Source of the DNA: Pseudolabrys sp.
GTDB taxonomy: Bacteria; Pseudomonadota; Alphaproteobacteria; Rhizobiales; Xanthobacteraceae
DNA length: 16,694 bases
NCBI GenBank assembly: GCA_029945495.1
Contig: JAQSCR010000418.1
Coordinates: forward strand, 1,042-17,735
Direction of reading: 5' to 3'
How positions within the stretch are numbered: the first letter of the stretch is position 1; each line of letters begins with the position of its first letter. The position numbers and the translations under genes are program-made. The notes below the pieces were generated by a model. It was not told where the DNA came from. It did no database searches and saw only the letters and a program-made list of their open reading frames with translations. Below, piece by piece: positions 5,831 to 13,549 of the stretch.

Positions 5831-7039
5831 TTGGGAACGCAGGCTGAAAAATCCGGAATAGCAAGGCGAGGCCTGTGCGTCGCGCTTGCCGTGTGCGCGG
5901 CCACCGTCGCGCTTGCCGCCTGCAGCAGCGGCAGCCTGGACCGCCTCGGCACCGAAGCGCCGCCACAAGGTGAAGGCGCGCCGCAACAGCCCGGCCAGAT
6001 CGGCGCCGGACAAATTCGCATTGCCCTGATCCTGCCGTTGTCGGCGCCGGGCAATGCCGGCATCGCCGCGCTGTCGATGAAGAACGCCGCCGAAATGGCG
6101 CTGGCCGAATTCAAGGAGCCGAATATCCAACTGCTGGTCAAGGATGACGCCGGCACGCCGCAAGGCGCGCAAGCCGCCGCCCAGCATGCGATCGACGAAG
6201 GCGCCGAAATGATTATCGGTCCGCTGTTCGCGCAGTCGGTCAGCGCGGTCGGCGGCCTGGCGCGCGCGCGCGGCATTCCGGTGATCGCCTTCTCGACCGA
6301 CGCCAGCGTCGCGGCGCGGGGAGTCTACCTCTTGAGTTTCCTGCCCGAGTCCGATGTTCGGCGCATCGTCGATTTTGCCGTGTCGCGCGGCAAGCGTTCT
6401 TTCGTCGCACTGCTGCCGGACAATGCCTATGGCTCGGTGGTCGAAGCGGCGTTCCAGCAGGCGGTGTCGCGCCGCGGCGGCCGCGTATTGGCGCTGGAAA
6501 AATACCCGCTCGACCCGAGCAAGATGACCGAGTCTATCCGCCGCGTCGCGCAAGCGGCGGCCGGCGCCGACTCGCTGTTCATACCGGACGGCGCCGATGC
6601 GGTGCCGCAGGTGGTGCAGCAGCTCGAAGCCAATCGCGTCAATCTCAAGCGCCTGCAATTGCTCGGCACCGGCCTGTGGGATGATCCGCGCATCGCCAGC
6701 ACGCCGGCGCTTGCCGGCGGCCTGTACGCCGCGCCGGACTCCGCCGGCTTCAAGGCTTTCGCCACGCGCTATCGCGCCCGCTACGGCTCGGACCCGGTGC
6801 GTACCGCGACGTTGTCGTATGATGCGGTGGCGCTGGTCGCCGCTCTAGTGAAGACGCAAGGCCAGCAGCGCTTCACCGAACAGGTACTGACCGGATCGTT
6901 CGGCTTTGCCGGCATCGACGGCATCTTCCGCTTCAAGACCGACGGCACCAACGAGCGCGGTCTTGCTGTGCTGAAGGTCGCGCCCGGTGGCAGCCAGGTC
7001 GTCAGCCCGGCGCCGAAGTCGTTCGCGCCGGGGACTTGA
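5831..7039 (+). CDS. Periplasmic lipoprotein, penicillin-binding protein activator (LpoA/LppC-like)
   Basis: The 402-residue product is a lipoprotein: basic start, hydrophobic segment and lipobox LAAC (Cys31), then a flexible Pro/Gln/Gly linker to about residue 60. From IRIALILPLSAPGNAGIA onward it is a type 1 periplasmic-binding fold (Leu/Ile/Val-binding-protein-like), with IIGPLFAQSV, GIPVIAFSTD and LLPDNAYGSVV segments, like the C-terminal domain of LpoA, which stimulates penicillin-binding protein 1A. It lacks the TPR-like N-terminal domain of enterobacterial LpoA, as is usual in alphaproteobacteria. The start is TTG 5831, preceded by GGGGAG (5817-5822) with an 8-base spacer; an in-frame stop at 5798 and no other start codon between make this choice firm. 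It is divergent from rsmI. A role in peptidoglycan synthesis is inferred from family and synteny; a solute-binding role is the alternative. Confidence 0.88.
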   Translation: MGTQAEKSGIARRGLCVALAVCAATVALAACSSGSLDRLGTEAPPQGEGAPQQPGQIGAGQIRIALILPLSAPGNAGIAALSMKNAAEMALAEFKEPNIQLLVKDDAGTPQGAQAAAQHAIDEGAEMIIGPLFAQSVSAVGGLARARGIPVIAFSTDASVAARGVYLLSFLPESDVRRIVDFAVSRGKRSFVALLPDNAYGSVVEAAFQQAVSRRGGRVLALEKYPLDPSKMTESIRRVAQAAAGADSLFIPDGADAVPQVVQQLEANRVNLKRLQLLGTGLWDDPRIASTPALAGGLYAAPDSAGFKAFATRYRARYGSDPVRTATLSYDAVALVAALVKTQGQQRFTEQVLTGSFGFAGIDGIFRFKTDGTNERGLAVLKVAPGGSQVVSPAPKSFAPGT

Positions 7040-7097
7040 AGGCCCGGTTCGTCCCGAAATGGACGCGCCTTGCGTGATGCCTTTCACCGCGACCAAC

Positions 7098-7136
7098 AAA
7101 AAATGGCGGCACCGGCCGATCACCGATGCCGCCATT
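7098..7136 (-). terminator. Rho-independent terminator of the methyltransferase gene
   Basis: AATGGCGGCA (7102-7111) is perfectly inverted at 7127-7136 around a 15-base loop. Read on the minus strand the stem ends in a run of six T (7103-7098). It lies just beyond the stop of the gene at 7159-7890. The plus side after the stem has no T-run, so it serves the minus strand. Confidence 0.75.
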
Positions 7137-7158
7137 CGATTGGATCCGGAACGGCCGC

Positions 7159-7890
7159 TCAGGCCGACCTGCGCCAGGGCACCAGCATCGACACGCGTTC
7201 CCGATAGCGGCGGTAATCATCGCCGAAGAGATCGATCAGATCGCGCTCTTCCAACAGTGCGCCGACGATAATGTAAGCCGTGGTGACCGCCGCGAACAGC
7301 AAATGCCCAGCCGTCATCGTCGGCGCCGACCAGAACGCAATGATGAAGCCGAGATAGAGCGGATGCCGCACGAACTTGTAGTATAGCGGCGTGCGGAAAC
7401 GCGGCGTCGGCATCGCGCGGCCGGCGAGATTATTGGCGACCTGATGCAGCCCGAACAGTTCGAAATGGTTAATCAGGAACGTGCTGGTCAACAAAATCAG
7501 CCAGCCGGCAAATGACAGGCCGATCACCGCCATCGCAATTTGCGGATTGTCGATGTGCCAGACCACGGCCGGTATCGGCCGCCATTGCCAGAGCAGCAGC
7601 GCAAGCGCGAGACTTGAGAATAGCACGTAAGTGCTGCGTTCCACGGGTTTCGGAACGAATTGCGTCCACCATTGCTTGAATTGCTTGCGCGCCATCACGC
7701 TGTGCTGGATGGCGAAAACGGACATCAGCAGAAGATCGACGATAATTGCCTCCGTCACCGGCACGACCGTCCCGGCGTCGATCGTTTTCGGCACCACGAG
7801 GCCCGAAATGAAACCGATTGCATAGAGGAAAGTGCCGAAGAAGAAGACGTATGAAGCAAGTCCGTAGATAAACGCCAAAAACCGGCCCAT
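7159..7890 (-). CDS. mddA: Methanethiol S-methyltransferase-like membrane protein (MddA/NnrU family)
   Basis: MddA methylates methanethiol with S-adenosylmethionine to give dimethylsulfide. The 243-residue product has five or so membrane segments (about 5-30, 45-65, 88-104, 118-138, 175-210). The N-terminal SYVFFFGTFLYAIGF segment, FAIQHSVMARKQFKQWW, and VERSTYVLFSSLALALLLWQ resemble MddA as I remember it. The C-terminal half has the signature of the isoprenylcysteine-methyltransferase-like superfamily: RHPLYLGF, then an EER motif near residue 215 and FGDDYRRYRERV. ATG 7890 has a good AAGGAA site six bases upstream. It is transcribed alone, closed by its own terminator, and divergent from a one-component regulator. 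Alternatives are a plain NnrU-like or isoprenylcysteine-methyltransferase-like protein of other substrate; superfamily firm, substrate moderately sure. Confidence 0.78.
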   Translation of the reverse strand: MGRFLAFIYGLASYVFFFGTFLYAIGFISGLVVPKTIDAGTVVPVTEAIIVDLLLMSVFAIQHSVMARKQFKQWWTQFVPKPVERSTYVLFSSLALALLLWQWRPIPAVVWHIDNPQIAMAVIGLSFAGWLILLTSTFLINHFELFGLHQVANNLAGRAMPTPRFRTPLYYKFVRHPLYLGFIIAFWSAPTMTAGHLLFAAVTTAYIIVGALLEERDLIDLFGDDYRRYRERVSMLVPWRRSA

Positions 7891-8042
7891 GGAATTTCCT
7901 TGAGTTGAAAGTGTTATTGGTTTGCCACCTTGTCACTCGGGCGCGGACGCTGAACCTCGCCCGGGGCTCGGAATCATCCGAGCGCCAGAGGTGCGGAAGG
8001 TGTATCGTGGGCGCGATTGAAAGACTTTGCCCGGTGGTTGAT

Positions 8043-8071
8043 TTGTCCTTGAGACAAGCTTGATTTTTTAT
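8043..8071 (+). promoter_or_regulatory. Predicted promoter with overlapping inverted repeat, upstream of the TPR regulator
   Basis: TTGTCC (8043-8048), 17 bases, then TTTTAT (8066-8071) is a plausible sigma-70 promoter ending 37 bp before the GTG start at 8109. TTGTC-N5-GACAA (8043-8057) is an exact inverted repeat covering the -35 box, a possible operator, perhaps for autoregulation. The rest of the 218-bp intergenic region toward the methyltransferase gene shows nothing else I can name. Confidence 0.4.
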
Positions 8072-8108
8072 TGAGAGCTTGCTCCGCAAGACGGTTCGAG
8101 GCGCAAAC

Positions 8109-9665
8109 GTGCAATTTCTCTTTGCCAACCATACGCTTGATATAAATCGGCGCGAGCTATGCCGCGGCTCCGAGTGCATCTCGGTCGAGCCGCAGGTGTT
8201 CGACCTTTTGACTTATCTGGTTCAGAACCGCGATCGCGTCGTCAGCAAGGATGATCTCATTGCCTCCGTTTGGGCCGGCCGGATCGTGTCCGATTCAACG
8301 CTGGCGAGCCGCATCAACGCCGCACGAAAAGCGGTTGGCGATAGCGGTGAAAACCAGACGCTGATCCGTACCATCGCCCGCAAGGGGCTCCGCTTTGTCG
8401 GCGACGTGCAGACCGCTCATTCCGCGGAAGCCGCGGCGGCGGGCCGGGCCGAGCCGGAGCGCCCGCCGTTGCCGCTACCCGACCGTCCCGCCATTGCCGT
8501 GCTTCCGTTCGTCAACATGAGCGGCGATCCCGAACAGGAATATTTTTCCGACGGCATCAGCGAAGACATTATCACCGCGCTGTCGAAGCTGCGCTGGTTC
8601 TTCGTGATCGCCCGTAACTCGTCGTTTATCTACAAGGGCAAGCCCGTCAGCATGAAGCAAATCGCCGCGGAGCTCGGCGTTGGCTATGTGGTCGAAGGCA
8701 GCGTGCGCAAAGCCGGCGATCACGTGCGCATTTCGGTGCAGCTCAATGATGTCGGCACCGGCAACCACATCTGGGGGGAGCGCTACGATCGCAATCTCGC
8801 CGATGTTTTCGCGGTGCAGGACGAGATCACTGAAGCCATCGTCGCCGCGATTGAACCGCAACTCTACGCCGCCGAAAATTTCCACGCCCAGCGCAAGCCG
8901 CCGGACAGCATGGACGCCTGGGATCTGGTGATGCGCGCGCTGTCGCATTACTGGCGGGTGACGCGGCAGGACAATGTCGTCGCGCAGGCGCTGCTCGAAA
9001 AGGCGATCAGCATCGATCCGAATTACGGCCAGGCGCTCGGCCTGCTCGCCACCAGCCACACCTTCGGCACCCACATGGGCTGGGCGGACATGGCGACCGT
9101 GGCGCCGATTGCCGAGCGCGCGGCGCAGGCAGCGATCCTGGCCGACGGTGAGGACGCCTGGGCGCATCATGCATTGGGCTATGTTTATTTGTTCGCGCGC
9201 CGCTTCGAGGATTCGCTGGCCGAATTCGAACTGGCGCTCAGACTCAATCCGAACTCCGCATTGGCTCATGGGTATCACGGCGTGACGCTGGCCTATTGCG
9301 GGCGTTGGGAAGAAGGATATTTGGCCGCGCGCCGTGCGTTGCGGCTAAGCCCGCGCGATCCGTTTTCGGCGACGTATCTCGGCGTCGCCGCCTACAACCA
9401 GTTCATCGGCCGCAATTACGACGAGGCAATGCAATTGTCGCGCGAGGCCATCCGGGAACGCGCCGATTTCGTCGGCGGGCATCGCGTTCTCACCGCCGCC
9501 GCGAGTATGGCCGGACAAACCGATGTCGCCAAAGTCGCCTTGCAGGAACTCCGCCGCGCGCAACCCAATATCTCGCTGGCCTGGATCGCAAACCAAATGC
9601 CGATCCAACATGACGCCGACCGGGAGCACTATCTGGAAGGCTTCCGCCGCGCCGGCCTGACCTGA
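8109..9665 (+). CDS. Winged-helix / TolB-like / TPR one-component regulator
   Basis: The 518-residue protein has an OmpR/CadC-type winged-helix DNA-binding domain at about 5-98 (VEPQVFDLLTYLVQNRDRVV, LIASVWAGRIVSDSTLASRI, RTIARKGLRFVGDV), a proline-rich linker, a TolB-like domain at about 126-245 (IAVLPFVNMSGDPEQEYFSD, LGVGYVVEGSVRK, HIWGERYDR, LADVFAVQDEI) and TPR repeats at about 290-500. Unlike CadC it has no membrane segment between the DNA-binding and sensory parts, so it is probably cytoplasmic. I chose GTG 8109 because GAGG lies 7 bases upstream and the start MQFLFANHTLD is typical; a TTG ten codons earlier is less likely. It is divergent from the mddA-like gene, which is its likely target, and is convergent with hemW. 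Its signal is unknown. Family assignment is firm. Confidence 0.9.
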   Translation: MQFLFANHTLDINRRELCRGSECISVEPQVFDLLTYLVQNRDRVVSKDDLIASVWAGRIVSDSTLASRINAARKAVGDSGENQTLIRTIARKGLRFVGDVQTAHSAEAAAAGRAEPERPPLPLPDRPAIAVLPFVNMSGDPEQEYFSDGISEDIITALSKLRWFFVIARNSSFIYKGKPVSMKQIAAELGVGYVVEGSVRKAGDHVRISVQLNDVGTGNHIWGERYDRNLADVFAVQDEITEAIVAAIEPQLYAAENFHAQRKPPDSMDAWDLVMRALSHYWRVTRQDNVVAQALLEKAISIDPNYGQALGLLATSHTFGTHMGWADMATVAPIAERAAQAAILADGEDAWAHHALGYVYLFARRFEDSLAEFELALRLNPNSALAHGYHGVTLAYCGRWEEGYLAARRALRLSPRDPFSATYLGVAAYNQFIGRNYDEAMQLSREAIRERADFVGGHRVLTAAASMAGQTDVAKVALQELRRAQPNISLAWIANQMPIQHDADREHYLEGFRRAGLT

Positions 9666-9675
9666 CCTGACCTGG
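9656..9675. repeat. Tandem pentamer CCTGA x3 plus CCTGG spanning a stop codon
   Basis: Three CCTGA units and one CCTGG unit cover the last codons and TGA stop (9663-9665) of the TPR regulator. Loss or gain of one 5-bp unit would shift the frame only at the extreme C-terminus. The remaining 60 bases to the hemW stop hold a weak hairpin (CTCTC-N6-GAGAG near 9694) without a T-run. Confidence 0.5.
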
Positions 9676-9728
9676 ACGTCAATGATCCTCTCCGACTCGA
9701 GAGATGCGTCGCTTGTTGAGTTAATGCC

Positions 9729-10889
9729 TTACGCCGCCAGATCGGCGACCACCGCATCGAGCAACGGAAATCCGCTTTGCGTCACGCGCAGGCGGCCATT
9801 GTCCATGGTCTCGACCGCGCCGCCGTCCATCAGGAATGCAAGCCGCTTGGGATCGAGCGCGCGGCCGGACAATTGCGTGAACCGCTTGGGGTCGATGCCC
9901 TCGGCGAGACGAAGCCCCATCAACAGGAATTCGTCGGCCACTTCGCCGGGCTGTAATTTCTCGTCGACGATGAGGCCGTGGCCCTGCCGTTCGACCAGAT
10001 CGAGCCAGGCTTCCGGCTTCTTCTCGGTTTCGGTCGCGTAGCGGCGGCCGTCGATGTTGAGCCGTCCATGCGCGCCGGGACCGACGCCGGCATATTCATG
10101 ACCGCGCCAGTAAACCAGATTGTGCCGGCACTCGGCACCCGGCCGCGCGTGATTGGATACTTCGTAAGCCGGCAGGCCGGCGTCGTTGCAGATGACTTGC
10201 GTGAGATCGTAAAGATCGCGGCCGAGATCGTCGTCCGGCACGATCAGCTTGCCGGCCTTATGCAAGCCGAAGAACGGCGTGCCGGGCTCGATGGTCAGCT
10301 GGTAGAGCGACAGATGTTCGGCCGCTTCCGAAATTGCCTGTTTGAGTTCGGCCTTCCAGCCTTCAAGCGTCTGCCGCGGCCGCGCATAAATCAGATCGAA
10401 CGAGTAGCGGTCGAAGATCGAGCGCGCCACCGCGATGGCATCGAGCGCTTCCTGCGCGCTGTGCAGGCGGCCGAGCTCCTTCAGCGATTGGTCGTCAAGC
10501 GCCTGCACGCCGAGCGAAACTCGATTGACGCCGGCGGCGCGATAACCGCGAAAGCGCGTCGCCTCGACGCTGGTCGGGTTGGCTTCCAGCGACACCTCGA
10601 CATTGCCGGCGACGGTCCAATGCTTGCCGATGGAATCGAGAATGGCGCCGACGGTTTCCGGCTGCATCAGCGACGGCGTGCCGCCGCCGAAGAAAATCGT
10701 CGACACAGTGCGGCTAGGGGTGCGCTCTGCGGCGGCGGCAATCTCGGATTGAATGGCGCGCACGTAATGCGCTTCGTCATAGCCGCCGTGGCGCACATGG
10801 CTGTTGAAGTCGCAATACGGGCACTTCGACAGGCAGAACGGCCAGTGTACGTAGACAGCGAATTCGGGTGAGACTGTGGTTAACGTCAT
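9729..10889 (-). CDS. hemW: HemW-type radical SAM haem chaperone
   Basis: HemW is a radical SAM protein related to coproporphyrinogen III dehydrogenase HemN; characterised members bind haem and deliver it to membrane proteins rather than making it. The 386-residue product is full length. It has the [4Fe-4S] motif Cx3Cx2C at Cys19, Cys23 and Cys26 (within HWPFCLSKCPYCDFNSH), the glycine motif FFGGGTPSLM, EANPTSVE, the GVNRVSLGVQAL segment, and the C-terminal HemN domain (YEVSNHARPGAECRHNLVYW, GVGPGAHGR). ATG 10889 starts seven bases after a TATAGT box with no ribosome-binding site between, so its mRNA may be leaderless. It lies downstream of rdgB and rph on the same strand, with an 82-bp gap after rdgB, and ends convergently with the TPR regulator. 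Confidence 0.94.
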   Translation of the reverse strand: MTLTTVSPEFAVYVHWPFCLSKCPYCDFNSHVRHGGYDEAHYVRAIQSEIAAAAERTPSRTVSTIFFGGGTPSLMQPETVGAILDSIGKHWTVAGNVEVSLEANPTSVEATRFRGYRAAGVNRVSLGVQALDDQSLKELGRLHSAQEALDAIAVARSIFDRYSFDLIYARPRQTLEGWKAELKQAISEAAEHLSLYQLTIEPGTPFFGLHKAGKLIVPDDDLGRDLYDLTQVICNDAGLPAYEVSNHARPGAECRHNLVYWRGHEYAGVGPGAHGRLNIDGRRYATETEKKPEAWLDLVERQGHGLIVDEKLQPGEVADEFLLMGLRLAEGIDPKRFTQLSGRALDPKRLAFLMDGGAVETMDNGRLRVTQSGFPLLDAVVADLAA

Positions 10890-10895
10890 TTAACA

Positions 10896-10901
10896 ACTAT
10901 A
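10896..10901 (-). promoter_or_regulatory. Predicted -10 box for a possibly leaderless hemW transcript
   Basis: TATAGT on the minus strand (10901-10896) ends seven bases before the A of the hemW ATG, which would therefore be +1. No good -35 hexamer is seen at 16-18 bp upstream (GGCCGT, TGGCCG or CTGGCC), so the promoter is tentative. The 82-bp rdgB-hemW gap holds no other feature. Confidence 0.35.
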
Positions 10902-10971
10902 GGCGCGAGCATTCAAAACGGCCAGCTTTACCGCGTCTTTGCTGCGGACAAGTACTTAAAATTGTAATGAT

Positions 10972-11604
10972 TTACGGGCGCAAACAGGCCGCCGCCAGCT
11001 TCACGAAAGCCCGCGCGCGGTGCGACAGACCGAGGCCCAAAGGCGGCAGGCCGTGCTTTTCCAGCGCGGTCATTTCGCCGAAAGTGCGGTTATGGCCATC
11101 CGGTAAAAACAACGGGTCGTAGCCGAAGCCGGCATCGCCCTTGGGCGGCCATACGATGACACCATCGACGCGGCCTTCGAATTCTTCCGTGTGTCCGTCC
11201 GGCCAGGCCAGGCAAAGCGCGGCGATGAAATGCGCGCTGCGCTGCTCGGGCGCGCGCGCGCCGCGTTCGATCAGCAGCGTCTGGATGCGGTTCATGGCGA
11301 AGCGGAAATCCTTGTCCGGACCCGCCCAGCGCGCCGAATGGATGCCGGGCTCGCCGCCCAATGCTTCGACCACCAGGCCGGAATCGTCGGCGAAGGCGGC
11401 GCGCTCGGTCGCCGTCGCCGCGGCCAGCGCCTTGATGCGGGCATTGGCAGCGAAGGTGGTGCCGGTCTCGTCCGGCTCGGTGAGCTTGAGCTCGGCCGCC
11501 GATTGAACGGCAATCGCATAGGACGCCAACAGCTCGCGCATTTCGCCGAGCTTGCCCGGATTGTGGGTGGCGATGACCACCGATCCGGTGAGTTGCCGGT
11601 GCAC
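10972..11604 (-). CDS. rdgB: dITP/XTP pyrophosphatase (RdgB/HAM1 family)
   Basis: RdgB hydrolyses non-canonical purine nucleoside triphosphates (dITP, XTP, ITP) to monophosphates and pyrophosphate, keeping deaminated bases out of DNA and RNA. The product (210 residues) is complete, with VVIATHNPGKLGEMRELL at the N-terminus, TGTTFAANARIKA, FADDSGLVVEALGGEPGIHS with the catalytic Asp, YDPLFLPDGHNRTFGEM, and the C-terminal SHRARAF motif. The start is uncertain: GTG 11604 gives the family-like MHRQLTG start and a GTGAG stretch lies 7 bases upstream; GTG 11616 would overlap the rph stop as GTGA and add four residues. Either way rph and rdgB are tightly linked and surely co-transcribed, a common alphaproteobacterial pairing. 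Confidence 0.94.
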   Translation of the reverse strand: MHRQLTGSVVIATHNPGKLGEMRELLASYAIAVQSAAELKLTEPDETGTTFAANARIKALAAATATERAAFADDSGLVVEALGGEPGIHSARWAGPDKDFRFAMNRIQTLLIERGARAPEQRSAHFIAALCLAWPDGHTEEFEGRVDGVIVWPPKGDAGFGYDPLFLPDGHNRTFGEMTALEKHGLPPLGLGLSHRARAFVKLAAACLRP

Positions 11605-11612
11605 GGACAAAC

Positions 11613-12338
11613 TCACGCCACCGCGATCTTCTGCAGTTCGACCAATTCGCCGATGCCCTTGCGCGCCAGCGCCAGCAGCGCGAGCAGTTGTTCCTCGCTG
11701 AACGGGTCCTTCTCGGCGGTGGCCTGTATTTCCACAATGTTGCCCTTGCCGGTCATGACGAAATTGCCGTCGGTATCGGCTTCCGAGTCCTCGGCGTAAT
11801 CGAGATCGAGCACGGCGGTGCCCTTGAACACGCCGCAGGACACAGCGGCGAGGTGGTCGCGCAACACCGGGGCATTGCCCTGCGCCTTGAACATGTCGCG
11901 CGACTTCATCCACGACAGGCAATCGGACAAAGCCACCCAGGCGCCGGTGATGGATGCGGTGCGGGTGCCGCCATCGGCCTGGATCACGTCGCAGTCGATG
12001 GTGATCTGGCGCTCGCCGAGCGCCTGCAGGTCGATGACCGAACGCAAGCTACGGCCAATCAGGCGCTGGATTTCGACGGTGCGGCCGCCCTGCTTGCCCG
12101 AGGAGGCCTCGCGGCGGGTGCGGGTATTGGTGGCGCGCGGCAGCATGCCGTATTCGGCGGTGACCCAGCCCCGGCCCTGGCCCTTGAGCCACGGCGGCAG
12201 CCGTTCCTCCAGGCTGGCGGTCACCAGCACATGGGTATCGCCGAACTTCACGAAACAGGAGCCTTCGGCATATTTGACCACGCCGCGTTCGAGCGACACG
12301 GCGCGCAATTCATTGAGTTCTCGGCGGCTTGGCCGCAT
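11613..12338 (-). CDS. rph: Ribonuclease PH
   Basis: RNase PH is a phosphate-dependent 3'-5' exoribonuclease that trims the 3' ends of tRNA precursors and other RNAs. The 241-residue product has the family's full length and signatures: MRPSRRELNELR at the start, GDTHVLVTASLEERLPPWL, the basic stretch RATNTRTRREASSGKQGGRT, the phosphate- and metal-site region LQALGERQITIDCDVIQADG followed by GTRTASITGA, and MTGKGNIVEIQATAEKDPFS. ATG 12338 is preceded by GAAGGA with an 8-base spacer. It is divergent from hrcA across 113 bp and continues into rdgB. A promoter TTGTTC-16-TATGGT lies upstream on the minus strand, at about 12397-12370. Confidence 0.96.
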   Translation of the reverse strand: MRPSRRELNELRAVSLERGVVKYAEGSCFVKFGDTHVLVTASLEERLPPWLKGQGRGWVTAEYGMLPRATNTRTRREASSGKQGGRTVEIQRLIGRSLRSVIDLQALGERQITIDCDVIQADGGTRTASITGAWVALSDCLSWMKSRDMFKAQGNAPVLRDHLAAVSCGVFKGTAVLDLDYAEDSEADTDGNFVMTGKGNIVEIQATAEKDPFSEEQLLALLALARKGIGELVELQKIAVA

Positions 12339-12451
12339 TGGGCATCATCCTTCTTTGCGAACGCCGCACACCATAACCATATGCAGAGGCTGAACAAGCT
12401 TGAACAGGGCCGGCCCGGCGGTCATTGTAACCGGCGGCAAGGAGAAGGGTT

Positions 12452-13537
12452 TTGGCTTCCCACGACGTTCCGATCGGCTCCAGTCAGGTCAGCCTCGCCG
12501 CGCTCAACGAGCGCTCGCGCGAGATTTTCCGCTCGATCGTCGAAAGCTACCTGACCACCGGCGAGCCGGTCGGCTCGCGCAACCTCTCGCGCATCCTGCC
12601 GATTTCCCTGTCGCCGGCCTCGGTCCGCAACGTGATGTCGGACCTTGAGGACTTAGGGCTTATCTTTGCGCCGCATACCTCCGCCGGCCGATTGCCGACC
12701 GAACTGGGTCTGCGTTTTTTCGTCGATGCGCTGATGCAGGTCGGCGATCTCACGGAAGACAACCGGCGTTCGATCGAAGCGCAGGTCGCGGTTCACGGCG
12801 CCAACAAATCGGTCGAAGCGGTGCTGACCGAAGCCTCGCAAATGCTGTCGGGCCTGACGCGTTCGGCCGGCGTCGTGCTCACCGCCAAGATCAACGTGCG
12901 GCTCAAGCACATCGAATTCGTCCGGCTGGAGCCCGAGCGCGCTCTGGCGGTACTGGTGGCGGAAGACGGCCAGGTCGAAAACCGCGTGCTCAACGTGCCG
13001 GCCGGACTGCCGAGTTCGGCGTTGGTCGAGGCGAGCAATTTTCTCAACTCGCGCATTCGCGGCAAGACCCTGGATGAATTGCGTGCCGAGATCGAGACCG
13101 CGGTGACGCAAGGCAAGGCCGAACTCGACCAACTGACGCAGAAGGTTATCTCTGCCGGCCTTGCGAGTTGGTCGGGCGGCGACGCCGACGCGCGCCAGCT
13201 GATCGTGCGCGGGCACGCCAATCTGCTCGACGACCTGCATGCGCTCGACGACCTGGAGCGGGTGCGCTCGCTGTTCGATGCACTGGAGACCAAGCGCGGC
13301 GTCATTGACCTTTTGGGCCGCGCCGAGCGCGCCGACGGCGTGCGCATCTTCATCGGCTCCGAGAACAAGCTGTTCTCGCTGTCCGGCTCGTCGACCATCG
13401 TCGCGCCCTATCGCGACAATGAGGGCCGCATCGTCGGCGTGATCGGGGTGATCGGCCCGACAAGGCTGAACTATGCCCGCATCATCCCGATGGTGGATTA
13501 TACCGCGCGGGTGGTCAGCCGGTTGTTGTCCGGCTGA
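12452..13537 (+). CDS. hrcA: Heat-inducible transcription repressor HrcA
   Basis: HrcA represses chaperone genes (in alphaproteobacteria mainly groESL) by binding CIRCE inverted repeats, and needs GroEL to stay active. The 361-residue protein has the N-terminal winged helix at about 15-90 (LNERSREIFRSIVESYLTTG, EPVGSRNLSR, SPASVRNVMSDLEDLG, PHTSAGRLPTELGLRFFVD) followed by the GAF-like and dimerisation regions, ending with GVIGVIGPTRLNYARIIPMV, which is the normal end. The start is TTG 12452, supported by a strong AAGGAG site (12439-12444) seven bases upstream and by the N-terminal match; there is no alternative ATG. A weak promoter TTGAAC-17-CATTGT lies upstream (near 12401-12429). No CIRCE element is seen before it, so autoregulation by CIRCE is not indicated here. 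It converges on the gene at 13550 with 12 bp between. Confidence 0.95.
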   Translation: MASHDVPIGSSQVSLAALNERSREIFRSIVESYLTTGEPVGSRNLSRILPISLSPASVRNVMSDLEDLGLIFAPHTSAGRLPTELGLRFFVDALMQVGDLTEDNRRSIEAQVAVHGANKSVEAVLTEASQMLSGLTRSAGVVLTAKINVRLKHIEFVRLEPERALAVLVAEDGQVENRVLNVPAGLPSSALVEASNFLNSRIRGKTLDELRAEIETAVTQGKAELDQLTQKVISAGLASWSGGDADARQLIVRGHANLLDDLHALDDLERVRSLFDALETKRGVIDLLGRAERADGVRIFIGSENKLFSLSGSSTIVAPYRDNEGRIVGVIGVIGPTRLNYARIIPMVDYTARVVSRLLSG

Positions 13538-13549
13538 CTCGCTCCGCGA

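Noticed and set aside
9978..10871. Long plus-strand frame across hemW
   Set aside because: Shadow of hemW; no recognisable domain, no ribosome-binding site.
12392..12405. GAAC-N6-GAAC between rph and hrcA, resembling a LexA box
   Set aside because: The alphaproteobacterial LexA box needs a 7-base gap; here it is 6 and the centre is a HindIII-type palindrome AAGCTT, so the match is probably chance.
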